Source: an uncultured Clostridia bacterium (GTDB lineage: Bacteria; Bacillota; Clostridia; TANB77; CAG-508). From it: a DNA stretch of 42,876 bases. Below are positions 22,616 through 30,611 of this stretch, in pieces. Positions within the stretch are counted from its first letter, which is position 1. Each line of letters opens with the position of its first letter. The notes beneath the pieces are model-generated. The model was not told the DNA's origin. It saw only the letters and a list, made by a program, of their open reading frames with translations, and did not search any database. Both the position numbers and the translations under genes were made by a program. The stretch covers positions 1-42,876 of the forward strand of contig CALXWM010000008.1 in assembly GCA_944392425.1 (NCBI GenBank). Reading direction: 5' to 3'.

Positions 22616-23128
22616 ATGAAAATTAGCCAGAGAGAACAGAAAGAATTAAAAGAAATTAAAAATGTAGTGAATGAGAAATTACAAAAAAATGCAAATTTAA
22701 AAAAGCTTCTGATGAAAAAAGAGGAAGTTATTAATTATTTAATAATGATGAAAGATACAAAAGAAAATAAGGGACTTATCAAAAAATTTAACGAATTAGA
22801 TTTAAAATTAAGAGAAGTAGAACAACAAGCAGCATATATAATAGCAAAAGAGGAAAAGAATAATGGGATTGTAAAAAAGTCTTTACTAGGAGATAGAAAA
22901 GTTGCTAATAAGTTAAGCGAGGAAGAATACAATACAAAATTTAACTCCTTATTAAAAGATACTAATTATTTGAATTTAATGAAACAAAGAAGTGACGTAT
23001 TTAAAGAACTTTCAAAAATAAATGAAGAGGATAAATCTGTTGTTTATAGGCTTGACAGTATAGAGACTGAAATATCAACGATAGAAACAGATGCTTTAAG
23101 AGAATATTTATTAGAATGTGATATATAA
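22616..23128 (+). CDS. YlbF/YmcA-like charged coiled-coil protein
   Basis: A 170-residue, mostly helical and strongly charged protein. It begins MKISQREQKELKEIKNVVNE and shows repeated Leu/Lys/Glu spacing through residue 165 (KKFNELDLKLREVEQQAAYI, RSDVFKELSKINEED). There is no membrane segment, cysteine pair or recognisable enzyme motif. The length and helix pattern recall YlbF-like helical proteins, but I would not assign it to that family. AAAGGGGG lies before the start. It is divergent from a small XRE regulator, which probably controls it. Confidence 0.5.
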   Translation: MKISQREQKELKEIKNVVNEKLQKNANLKKLLMKKEEVINYLIMMKDTKENKGLIKKFNELDLKLREVEQQAAYIIAKEEKNNGIVKKSLLGDRKVANKLSEEEYNTKFNSLLKDTNYLNLMKQRSDVFKELSKINEEDKSVVYRLDSIETEISTIETDALREYLLECDI

Positions 23129-23209
23129 TATTTAGAGAAAAGAAAGTACAAAATTATAATTTTTCATATTAATAAAAATTGCTCATATAATTACAAAGGA
23201 GGTAATTAT

Positions 23210-24043
23210 ATGGGTAATTTTTGTTCTTGGTGTAATGAAACAATAATTAAAATTATAGTGGTAGTTTTTTTACTTATGTTTATAATTTTTATTATTTTTG
23301 TTGCAGGAATAAGTTGCAATTTTCAAGTTTTAGATGTGAGCTCACAAGCATTAAGTAGTAAAAAAATAGAATGGGGAATAAAAAGAGGGAAAGATCACGC
23401 TCAGCCAGATTTAGGCAGTGAAAACTTAAGAATTATTAATGAGTTTAACGGCATGGCAATGGGAAGTGATGAATATAAATACATATATTTGACTTTTGAT
23501 AATGGGTATGAGGCAGGATATACAGAGGAAATTTTGGATGTGCTTAAAGAAAATGATGTAAAAGCCACTTTCTTTATAACAGGTCAATACTTAAAAACAA
23601 GCGAAGATTTAGTAAAAAGAATGATTGACGAAGGGCATATTGTTGGAAATCATACAGTTAATCATAAAAGTATGCCTTCTTGCACGAATGAAACTATAAA
23701 GGAAGAAGTAATGAGTTTACATCAAAGTGTATATGAAAAGTTTAATTACGAAATGAAATATATGAGACCTCCAAAAGGCGAATATAGCGAGGCAAGTATT
23801 GCATATACAAATACTCTTGGATATACAACTGTTATGTGGTCGTTTGCTTATGATGATTGGGTAGAGGATAATCAGGGGCGAGAGGATTATGCAAAAACTA
23901 AGATTTATGATAATTTACACAATGGCGAAATAATGCTTCTTCATGCTACTTCAAAAGACAACGCAAATATTTTAGACGAAGTTATAAAAGAAATCAAAAA
24001 TCAGGGCTACGAATTTAAAAGTTTAGATGAATTTGTAAGGTAG
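23210..24043 (+). CDS. pdaA: Polysaccharide deacetylase, PdaA-type (muramic delta-lactam)
   Basis: A 277-residue NodB-fold deacetylase with an N-terminal membrane anchor (residues 14-36). PdaA removes the acetyl group from N-acetylmuramic acid in spore cortex and closes the delta-lactam ring needed for germination. The subfamily is shown by WGIKRGKDHAQPDLG before the catalytic domain and by TFDNG (95-99), where most deacetylases have TFDDG. The metal ligands are in GNHTVNH (146-152), and RPPKGEYSE and LLHATSKDNA complete the NodB motifs. A strong AAAGGAGGT precedes the start. Its position just upstream of yqfC-yqfD supports a sporulation role. A family-A repeat follows the stop. Confidence 0.9.
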   Translation: MGNFCSWCNETIIKIIVVVFLLMFIIFIIFVAGISCNFQVLDVSSQALSSKKIEWGIKRGKDHAQPDLGSENLRIINEFNGMAMGSDEYKYIYLTFDNGYEAGYTEEILDVLKENDVKATFFITGQYLKTSEDLVKRMIDEGHIVGNHTVNHKSMPSCTNETIKEEVMSLHQSVYEKFNYEMKYMRPPKGEYSEASIAYTNTLGYTTVMWSFAYDDWVEDNQGREDYAKTKIYDNLHNGEIMLLHATSKDNANILDEVIKEIKNQGYEFKSLDEFVR

Positions 24044-24048
24044 AATTA

Positions 24049-24168
24049 TGTTTCAATGTATTCTTGAACGTTTCAGTGAGCGTAGGCGACGTAGGAGCTT
24101 AAGTGCAACGTGCAAGCTGGAGCGAATAGCGACCCGCGCCGTGAAACGAGAGAGAATATATTGGAACA
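24049..24168 (+). repeat. Family-A repeat, subtype A1, copy 4
   Basis: TGTTTCAATGTAT (24049-24061) pairs with ATATATTGGAACA (24156-24168) through two G-U pairs. The core has GTGAGCGTAGGCGACGTAGG and GCGACCCGCGCC. It occupies the gap between pdaA and yqfC. Confidence 0.75.
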
Positions 24169-24195
24169 AAGTATATATTTTAGAAGGAGGACATT

Positions 24196-24456
24196 TTGAG
24201 TAAATTTGATAAATTATTTGACATCCCCGAAGAACTTAGTTCAGATATAGCCAAGATAACTATACTTGGATTTAATAGATTGTTAATAGAAAATTATAAA
24301 GCAATACTTGAGTATCAAGATTTTTTTATAAGAATAAAAATGTCAGAAGGTCTTATAAATATAAATGGATTTGAACTTTTGATGAATGAAATGACAAAGG
24401 ATGATTTAATTATAACTGGAAACATAGAAAGTGTAGATTTTGAAAAGTATGAGTAG
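24196..24456 (+). CDS. yqfC: Sporulation protein YqfC (YabP family)
   Basis: An 86-residue protein of the YabP/YqfC family made during sporulation. The fold is visible in SDIAKITILGFNRLLIENYKAILEYQ followed by IRIKMSEGLININGFELLM and LIITGNIESVDFE, the usual pattern of short beta strands. It begins with TTG, chosen because AAGGAGG lies at the right spacing and no ATG fits. It is followed by yqfD, the normal partner, though a family-A2 repeat of 160 bases separates them here. The molecular role is not known; loss is associated with sporulation genes in Bacillus. Confidence 0.85.
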   Translation: MSKFDKLFDIPEELSSDIAKITILGFNRLLIENYKAILEYQDFFIRIKMSEGLININGFELLMNEMTKDDLIITGNIESVDFEKYE

Positions 24457-24475
24457 TCCACTAATATTCTATAAA

Positions 24476-24637
24476 ATAAGCTTCAATATATGTTCTTCCG
24501 CATTTACCTCACGGTTTCTGCTCAAGCGAAAACGCTTGCACGCTCCGACTGCGCTTCTAAGAAAAAGACATAAGTCTACTTGAGCCCTTCATCCGCTCCG
24601 CTCCGCTAAAAGCTCCAAAACATATATTGAAATTTAT
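24476..24637 (+). repeat. Family-A repeat, subtype A2, copy 2
   Basis: ATAAGCTTCAATATATGTT (24476-24494) pairs with 24619-24637 except for two central mismatches. The core has CTCACGGTTTCTGCTCAAGC and CGAAAACGCTTGCACGCTC, then CCGCTCCGCTCCGC. It separates yqfC from yqfD inside what is normally a continuous operon. Confidence 0.75.
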
Positions 24638-24664
24638 TCCAAGAAAATTAAAGGAGGTCTACTT

Positions 24665-25846
24665 ATGTTTCTCAAAATCTTACTTAACTACATATTCGGA
24701 TACCTAAATGTTACAGTAGAAGGTTACTATATAGAAAGATTTATAAATACTTGTATGAGCAAGGGTATATTCTTTTGGGGAATGAAAAGAACAAAATCTA
24801 CAATTATGCATATGAATATAGGAGCAGATGAATTTAAACAAGCTATTAAGATTGCAAAAAAACATGGATGTAGAATAAAAATAGATAATAAACATGGATT
24901 ACCTTTTGTAATGAAAAAGTACAAAAAAAGAAAGGTATTTTTTATTCTACTTTTACTTGTATTTGCAATAATATTTGCATTATCTAAATTTGTGTGGAAT
25001 ATTGAAGTTACTGGAAATATTAATATTGATTCAGATGAAATTATAAATGCATTAAATGAAGATGGACTTAAAATTGGTACACTAAAGTCAAAAGTTAATA
25101 CAGAGGAAATAGTAAACAAAATAAGGTACCAAAGAGATGACATTGCATGGATAGGTATTGAACTTACAGGAACAAATGCTATAGTAAAAATTGTTGAAGC
25201 AGATAGCAAACCAGAAATAGTGGATGAAAAGGATTATTGCAATATAGTAGCAAGTAAAGATGGAATTATAGAAAAAGCCACAGCTCAGAATGGAACAATT
25301 ATGGTAACTAACGGACAGGAGGTTAAAAAAGGAGATATCCTTATTGCAGGATACATGGAAGGAAAATACACGGATAGGTATTATGTAAATGCTCAGGGTG
25401 AAGTAAAAGCAAAAGTTACTTATACGCAAAACGAAAAAATATACAAAAAAGAGACGAAAAAAGAGAAAACTGGTAATTCGGAAAATAAATATGCAATTAA
25501 AATAAATAATTTTAAAATAAATTTTTATAAAACCCTTTCAAAATATGAAAATTATGATACAATGTATACGAGTAAAAAAATAAAACTATTTTCGAATTTT
25601 TATTTACCAATTGAGATTATAAAATACACTAATTATGAGGTTACAAATACAGAGATTACATATAATGAAGAACAGGCAAAAGATGAAGGCACAAAAAGAG
25701 CAGAAGAAAAGTTGAATAGCCTTATAACAAATGTGGATTCGGCTGAAAAGCAAGTTTCCGTAACAGACATGGGCAGTTTTTATGATGTAAAAGTTACATA
25801 TGTAGTTACAGAAAATATAGGAACAAAAGAGAAAATAGTATTCTGA
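24665..25846 (+). CDS. yqfD: Sporulation protein YqfD
   Basis: A 393-residue membrane protein of the YqfD family, made in the mother cell during sporulation. The N-terminal 90 residues are cytoplasmic, with GYYIERFINTCMSKGI and HGCRIKIDNKHGLPFVMKKY. A membrane segment spans about residues 95-113. The outer part has the family's POTRA-like segment (WNIEVTGNINIDSDEIINAL) followed by a region rich in beta strands with GDILIAGYMEGKYTDRYYVN. AAAGGAGGT precedes the start. It is followed after 12 bases by an unknown gene, then ybeY. In Bacillus the order is yqfC-yqfD-phoH-ybeY. Confidence 0.92.
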   Translation: MFLKILLNYIFGYLNVTVEGYYIERFINTCMSKGIFFWGMKRTKSTIMHMNIGADEFKQAIKIAKKHGCRIKIDNKHGLPFVMKKYKKRKVFFILLLLVFAIIFALSKFVWNIEVTGNINIDSDEIINALNEDGLKIGTLKSKVNTEEIVNKIRYQRDDIAWIGIELTGTNAIVKIVEADSKPEIVDEKDYCNIVASKDGIIEKATAQNGTIMVTNGQEVKKGDILIAGYMEGKYTDRYYVNAQGEVKAKVTYTQNEKIYKKETKKEKTGNSENKYAIKINNFKINFYKTLSKYENYDTMYTSKKIKLFSNFYLPIEIIKYTNYEVTNTEITYNEEQAKDEGTKRAEEKLNSLITNVDSAEKQVSVTDMGSFYDVKVTYVVTENIGTKEKIVF

Positions 25847-25858
25847 AAGGTGGTATGT

Positions 25859-27079
25859 ATGGAAGCTAGAGAAAAAAGTTTAAGAGTTTATGATACAAAA
25901 AAGACATTCTTTTCAAAATTAAGTAGTACGTTTACAAAATTATTAACACCTACAAAAACAGGAATAAATAATTTATTAATTAGCATTAAAAGAACAGCGG
26001 TATTAAAGAGCTATTCTCAAGCAAATGAATGTAAAGATGACAGCAAAAAAGAATCTTTAAATCAAAAGTTTGAAGAAGCATATTCTTTATACTTGGATGC
26101 TATTGATCAATTAGTAATTGACACAATTTATAAAAGAGTTAGAACAGATACTGCAAGTGATTTTGAAAAGGATGCATTGTCTAAATATTATAATGTTATT
26201 AGATTAAAAGACACTGATGAACTTGAATATAAGTTAAGAAAGCAAAAATATCTATTAGAATTAGATTATAATAATGTTTTGGAAACTAAGAAGCAAAAGC
26301 TAACACATTCATATGAAGATTTTTACATGTATGAAATGGAACATATTTTTAAACGTTTATTGAAACATTATTCAATGAAATTAACTGAAAAACTTACAGA
26401 AGCACAAAAAGATGAAGTTTATGATAAGTTATTTGATACGTTGGAAGATTATATTACAAATATACTTCCACTTAGAAAATTAACAGATGTTGAACTTATT
26501 AAGCAATGTAGTTTATTTGAAACATATGAGGTAGGCAAACTTGACCAAGTAGATATATTAGATAAAAGAATGATTTTGCTAGGAATTAGTAGAAAACTAT
26601 TTGTGCATAGCATACCTCTAGTTACAGCAGAAAAATGTTATGTAAAGCTTATGAGGGATGCAAGAAATTTAATTGTTGATACAAAAATACCTAGAAAAAG
26701 AGAAAATGCTTATCAATTATTACTAAGATTATTCGAACAATATAATAATAAGCTTTTAGCTGTTAAAATTTATTGGGACAAGCCAGAAGAAAAAAATCAA
26801 TATCTTGCTTTCGCAGATAAGTGCAAAGCTCTAGAAGCTTCTAGAGAAAAAGGTCTTAAAGACTATGATATCAAAAAACAAATCTTATATGTTAGAGAAG
26901 ATATGAAAAAACTAGAAAAATACAATGATAAATATTTCAGAATTTTACAATTCTACAGAAATAGACTTGTTAATTTGGGAGATATGAGAGTAGCTAAAAA
27001 TACTTGTAAGACAGGAAAATATGAATTAGTGCAAGATAGAAGAATAAGAAAGGAAATACAAGATGGAGCAGCTAGCTGA
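25859..27079 (+). CDS. Unknown helical protein in the place of phoH
   Basis: A 406-residue protein I do not recognise. It is soluble, charged and almost entirely helical. The first 45 residues are basic with KKTFFSKLSSTFTKLL, and repeated Lys/Glu/Leu-rich helices follow (LRKQKYLLELDYNNVLETKK, HYSMKLTEKLTEAQKDEVYD, REKGLKDYDIKKQILYVRED). No Walker motif is present, so it is not PhoH, which normally occupies this place between yqfD and ybeY. The ATG at 25859 follows AAAGGTGG; an in-frame GTG at 25850 lies inside that box. It overlaps ybeY by 17 bases, so the two are translationally coupled, suggesting a role in RNA metabolism or sporulation. That is inference. Confidence 0.7.
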   Translation: MEAREKSLRVYDTKKTFFSKLSSTFTKLLTPTKTGINNLLISIKRTAVLKSYSQANECKDDSKKESLNQKFEEAYSLYLDAIDQLVIDTIYKRVRTDTASDFEKDALSKYYNVIRLKDTDELEYKLRKQKYLLELDYNNVLETKKQKLTHSYEDFYMYEMEHIFKRLLKHYSMKLTEKLTEAQKDEVYDKLFDTLEDYITNILPLRKLTDVELIKQCSLFETYEVGKLDQVDILDKRMILLGISRKLFVHSIPLVTAEKCYVKLMRDARNLIVDTKIPRKRENAYQLLLRLFEQYNNKLLAVKIYWDKPEEKNQYLAFADKCKALEASREKGLKDYDIKKQILYVREDMKKLEKYNDKYFRILQFYRNRLVNLGDMRVAKNTCKTGKYELVQDRRIRKEIQDGAAS

Positions 27080-27542
27080 AGTGCAGTATGATGGTATTGA
27101 ACCAAATAAAGAATATGATGAACTTATAAATAAAGTTATTAATGAATGTTTTAAAACCGAAGGTTTAGATAAGTTAAAGTTATACATTAGTATAACTTTA
27201 ACTGTGCCTGAGGTCATTCAAGAAGCAAACAAAAAATATAGAAACATAGATAAACCAACAGATGTGCTTTCATTTCCTATGTTTGAAAAACAGGAAATTG
27301 AATATATGCTAAAAAATGGCTATGAAGTAGAAGACGTTTTAGGAGACTTAATTATATCTATACCCAAAGTAAAAGAACAGGCAGTAGAATATGGACATAG
27401 CTTTGAACGAGAACTTGCGTATATGATTGTTCATGGTTTTTATCACTTAATGGGATTTGATCACATGGAGGAAAATGACAAAAAAGAAATGCGTGAAAAA
27501 GAAGATGCAGTTTTAAATAAACTTGGCATTACTAGAGACTAA
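27063..27542 (+). CDS. ybeY: Endoribonuclease YbeY
   Basis: YbeY is a zinc endoribonuclease acting in 16S rRNA 3' maturation and ribosome quality control. The 159-residue protein has the zinc motif H124-x3-H128-x5-H134 in VHGFYHLMGFDH (Phe and Phe replace the usual Leu and Tyr), and the upstream conserved NKKYRNIDKPTDVLSFPM. The segment VLGDLIISIPKVKEQA is also typical. The start overlaps the end of the preceding unknown gene by 17 bases and uses AAGGAAATAC within it. A perfect 16-bp hairpin (27554-27589) follows the stop, then dgkA. Confidence 0.95.
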   Translation: MEQLAEVQYDGIEPNKEYDELINKVINECFKTEGLDKLKLYISITLTVPEVIQEANKKYRNIDKPTDVLSFPMFEKQEIEYMLKNGYEVEDVLGDLIISIPKVKEQAVEYGHSFERELAYMIVHGFYHLMGFDHMEENDKKEMREKEDAVLNKLGITRD

Positions 27543-27553
27543 AGCATAAATTA

Positions 27554-27589
27554 GTTTCAATATACGTTTTGAAAAACGTATATTGAAAC
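27554..27589. repeat. Short family-A hairpin without core
   Basis: GTTTCAATATACGTTT (27554-27569) pairs perfectly with 27574-27589 across TGAA. The stem is the family-A end sequence, but the GC-rich core is missing. It lies between ybeY and dgkA and has no U-run. Confidence 0.8.
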
Positions 27590-27619
27590 ACAAGATATGA
27601 ATTGTAATGGAGATAATGT

Positions 27620-28360
27620 ATGAAGAAAAAAGATGAAAGGCTCTATAATCATAATTTTATAGAAGCCTGTAATAATGCAGTTAATGGAATAGTATATTCA
27701 GCGACAACACAAAGTAACATAAAAAAACAGCTTATTATAGGCGTAATAGTAATGATACTAAGCTTATTTTATAATTTTACAACAGCTGAATTTTTATGCT
27801 TGACTTTTGCAGTGTTTTTTGTAATATTTGCTGAAATGATAAATACAGCTATAGAAACGGTAGTAGATTTATATGTAGATGTATATCACCCAAAAGCAAA
27901 AATAGCAAAAGATGTTGCTGCAGGAGCAGTTGTTTTAGCTGCTTGCAATGATATAGTAGTTGCATATTTTCTATTTTTCAGAGAAACAGAACTAGCACAT
28001 TTAGGACAAAGTGTATTTAGTCAAATGATTTCTTCGCCTACTCACATGGCATTTGTAGCAATAATATTAACTGTTATTGGAATAATTGCAGTAAAAGCTA
28101 CATCTAGTTATAGAAAACAAAAAAATCCTAAGTACAATTTCATACCAAGTGGACAAACGGCTTTGGCATTTGCAATATTAACAGCTATATGGCTTAACAC
28201 ACAAGACCCAGTTGTATTTTGCTTAAGTTTAGCACTATCCATATTAGTTGCAGGAAATAGATTAAATGATACTCGTAATTTTGGAGAAGTTGTATTCGGA
28301 GCATTTATGGGACCTTTAATTGTAATACTTGTTTATGGGTTAACCATTTTTAGAATTTAA
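27620..28360 (+). CDS. dgkA: DgkA-type lipid kinase fused to a degenerate PAP2 domain
   Basis: A 246-residue membrane protein. Residues 1-125 are a diacylglycerol/undecaprenol kinase with AEMINTAIETVVD (71-83) and PKAKIAKDVAAGAVVL, which carry the metal and ATP contacts. Residues 140-246 are a PAP2-like domain of further membrane helices, known as a fusion in Clostridia, where it would dephosphorylate a lipid. Here the phosphatase residues are altered: the PSGHT histidine is Gln (PSGQT, residue 179), the SR motif reads GNR, and the second catalytic histidine position reads DTRNFGE. The PAP2 half is therefore probably inactive or structural. ATGGAGATAATGT precedes the start. The gene lies between ybeY and a DUF3048 gene. 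Confidence 0.85.
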   Translation: MKKKDERLYNHNFIEACNNAVNGIVYSATTQSNIKKQLIIGVIVMILSLFYNFTTAEFLCLTFAVFFVIFAEMINTAIETVVDLYVDVYHPKAKIAKDVAAGAVVLAACNDIVVAYFLFFRETELAHLGQSVFSQMISSPTHMAFVAIILTVIGIIAVKATSSYRKQKNPKYNFIPSGQTALAFAILTAIWLNTQDPVVFCLSLALSILVAGNRLNDTRNFGEVVFGAFMGPLIVILVYGLTIFRI

Positions 28361-28374
28361 CCAAGGAGTGAGTT

Positions 28375-29433
28375 ATGAAAAAAACAGTAGTTATAATTGT
28401 AGTGATTTTATGCATTATAGCAATTGGTGTATGTTCTGCAATCTTGTATAATAGAATGCAAAATGATCCTACTTTTTTAGGAACAGATGTTGTAAATAAT
28501 GCAGAAGAAAATAGTAACACAATAGTCGCACAAATGCCAGAAGTGCAAATATATAAAGGCAGTGATAGGCCCATTGCTGTTATGATAGATAATAATATAG
28601 ATGCACAGCCTCAAGCTGGGCTTAATGATGCTTATATGGTTTATGAAATCATAGTTGAGGGTGGAGAGTCTAGAATTATGGCATTATTTAAAGGCGTAAG
28701 TTTAGATAAAATAGGACCTGTAAGAAGTTCAAGACATTATTTCTTAGATTATGCTTTGGAAAATGATGCTATATATGTTCACTATGGTTGGAGTCCTCAA
28801 GCACAATCAGACATTTCTTCTCTAGGTGTAAACAATATAAATGGTATTTCTGAAACAACGAAAGAGTTTTGGAGAGTAAAAGATAAACGTTCGCCACACA
28901 ATGTTGCTACGTCAACAGAAAAAATATTAGAAATAGCAAATAGAAAAGGCTATAGAACAACATCATCTAAAGATTCAGTTTTAAATTATACAACTGATGA
29001 AATAAATTTAGAAAATGGTCAAGTCGCAGAAGATATAACAATACCATATTCTGCATCTAATAAAGTAGAGTGGATATATAATAGTGAAACAAAAAGATAT
29101 ACTAGATATTCAAAAGGAGATAAACAAACAGATTGGACAACTGGTGAAGATATTACAGCTAAAAATATTATTGTAGAATTTATCGCAAATTCTACTTTGA
29201 ATGATGGCGAAAACAAAGGTAGACAAACTATGAATACAGTTGGTTCTAAAGATGGATATTATATTACAAATGGTAAAGCTATAAAGATTACTTGTGAAAA
29301 AACAACTAGAAGTGCACAAACTGTTTATAAAGATGAAAATGAAAATGAAATAGATGTAAATGATGGAAATACTTTTGTACAAATTTGTCCAATAAATGCA
29401 AATGTTACAATTGAGGCGTTAAGTGAGGAGTAA
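28375..29433 (+). CDS. DUF3048 domain protein (YerB-like)
   Basis: A 352-residue extracytoplasmic protein with an N-terminal anchor (residues 4-24, VIIVVILCIIAIGVCSAILY). The DUF3048 core begins RPIAVMIDNNIDAQPQAGLNDA and contains YEIIVEGGESRIMALF, GPVRSSRHYFLDYA, YVHYGWSPQAQ and SPHNVATS. The C-terminal beta-rich half has a second conserved block near the end. Cell-wall or lipoprotein partners are suggested for YerB-like proteins, but the function is not established. AAGGAGTG precedes the start. It lies 15 bases after dgkA and its stop is one base before the era start, so it is inside the same operon. Confidence 0.85.
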   Translation: MKKTVVIIVVILCIIAIGVCSAILYNRMQNDPTFLGTDVVNNAEENSNTIVAQMPEVQIYKGSDRPIAVMIDNNIDAQPQAGLNDAYMVYEIIVEGGESRIMALFKGVSLDKIGPVRSSRHYFLDYALENDAIYVHYGWSPQAQSDISSLGVNNINGISETTKEFWRVKDKRSPHNVATSTEKILEIANRKGYRTTSSKDSVLNYTTDEINLENGQVAEDITIPYSASNKVEWIYNSETKRYTRYSKGDKQTDWTTGEDITAKNIIVEFIANSTLNDGENKGRQTMNTVGSKDGYYITNGKAIKITCEKTTRSAQTVYKDENENEIDVNDGNTFVQICPINANVTIEALSEE

Positions 29434-29434
29434 A

Positions 29435-30391
29435 ATGGGAAAATTTAAATCAGGTTTTGTAGCAGTAATAGGCAAAACAAATGTAGGAAAATCAAGCATA
29501 ATTAATAGGTTGGTAGGAGAAAAAGTTTCTGCAATTGCAAATAAACCTCAAACTACAAGAACAAGAATTAAAGGAATTGTAAATAGACCAAATTCACAAA
29601 TAATATTTTTAGACACTCCAGGACTTCATAAATCTAAGTCAAAATTAGGGAATGTAATGATTGAGAATGCAATTGCTTCAATACCTGAGGCAGATATTGT
29701 ATTGTATGTCATTGATGCAAGCGAATATAAAAATATAAAAAAAGCAAATAATAATTTAGATCAAAATGGAGAAAATAAAATATTAAATAATGAAGATAGC
29801 AAAATAGTAGAAAAAATAAAAGAAACAAATAAAAAAACAATTTTAATAATAAACAAAATTGATTTAATAGATAAAGAAAAATTAGCAAAGATAATTAATG
29901 AGTATAAAAATTTATATGATTTTAAAGCAATAATACCTGTATCTATTAAAAAAGAAAAAAATGTTGAAGAAATTTTAAATGAGATAGAAAGCAATTTAGA
30001 AGAAGGTCCTGCATATTATGATACTGAGGAGTATACTGATCAAACTCTAAGGCAAATAGCAGAAGAAACTATTAGAGAAAAAGCATTAAAATTATTACAA
30101 GAAGAAGTACCACATGGAATATTAGTAGAAGTAAATAAAATGAAAAGCAGAAAGACCAAAGATATGGAAAATATTTACGACGTAGAAGCTACAATTTTTT
30201 GTTTAAGAGAATCACATAAGGGTATAATAATAGGAAAGAATGGTTCAATGTTAAAAAAAATTGGCACATATGCTCGTGAAGACTTGGAAAAAATGCTTGA
30301 TACAAAAATAAATTTGAAGCTTTGGGTAAAAGTAAAAAAAGACTGGATAAATGACTTAAGCATAGTGAAAAAGTTTAAGGCTGATGACTAA
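29435..30391 (+). CDS. era: Ribosome-maturation GTPase Era
   Basis: Era binds the 3' end of 16S rRNA and guides small-subunit assembly. The 318-residue protein has G1 GKTNVGKSS (13-21), G2 PQTTRTRI, G3 DTPGLHKSK (60-68) and G4 NKID (140-143), and a C-terminal KH domain with GIIIGKNGSMLKKIG, the RNA-binding loop. Residues 104-122 are an Asn-rich insert not found in most Era proteins, similar to those in engB and gatD. GAGGAG within the end of the preceding gene and the ATG at 29435 fix the start; an upstream in-frame codon at 29423 was rejected. yqzL and recO follow, as in Bacillus. Confidence 0.97.
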   Translation: MGKFKSGFVAVIGKTNVGKSSIINRLVGEKVSAIANKPQTTRTRIKGIVNRPNSQIIFLDTPGLHKSKSKLGNVMIENAIASIPEADIVLYVIDASEYKNIKKANNNLDQNGENKILNNEDSKIVEKIKETNKKTILIINKIDLIDKEKLAKIINEYKNLYDFKAIIPVSIKKEKNVEEILNEIESNLEEGPAYYDTEEYTDQTLRQIAEETIREKALKLLQEEVPHGILVEVNKMKSRKTKDMENIYDVEATIFCLRESHKGIIIGKNGSMLKKIGTYAREDLEKMLDTKINLKLWVKVKKDWINDLSIVKKFKADD

Positions 30392-30434
30392 AGAAAGCGT
30401 TTTATTCTAGCTTGAACCAGAAAGGACTTTAGGT

Positions 30435-30611
30435 ATGATAAAACAAATTGCTTGGAATACATTTAAATCTACTGGAAATATAAATACATTACTAGAATTG
30501 TTGGAAGTGGATAAGACTTTAGAGAAAGTAGACCAAAAGGAAAGAATAGATTATGGGACTTATAAAAACGAAAGGACTAATACTAGCCCAAAACAATATG
30601 GGCGATTATGA
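30435..30611 (+). CDS. yqzL: YqzL-family small protein
   Basis: A 58-residue protein whose N-terminus, IAWNTFKSTGNINTLLEL, matches the YqzL pattern of a Trp-x-x-Phe segment followed by TGNI. YqzL is about 47 residues in Bacillus and lies between era and recO, exactly as here. Its function is unknown. AAAGGACTTTAGGT precedes the ATG. The frame overlaps the recO start by 59 bases, so its last 20 residues are encoded within recO and may be an extension of little importance. The first half is the conserved part. Confidence 0.75.
   Translation: MIKQIAWNTFKSTGNINTLLELLEVDKTLEKVDQKERIDYGTYKNERTNTSPKQYGRL

Noticed and set aside
1462..24637. CRISPR array
   Set aside because: The repeats are 120-160 bases long, scattered between genes and in both orientations, with no regular spacers and no cas genes.
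25859..27079. PhoH-like ATPase by gene position
   Set aside because: No Walker A or B motif is present and the sequence is entirely helical and charged, so position alone does not support the call.
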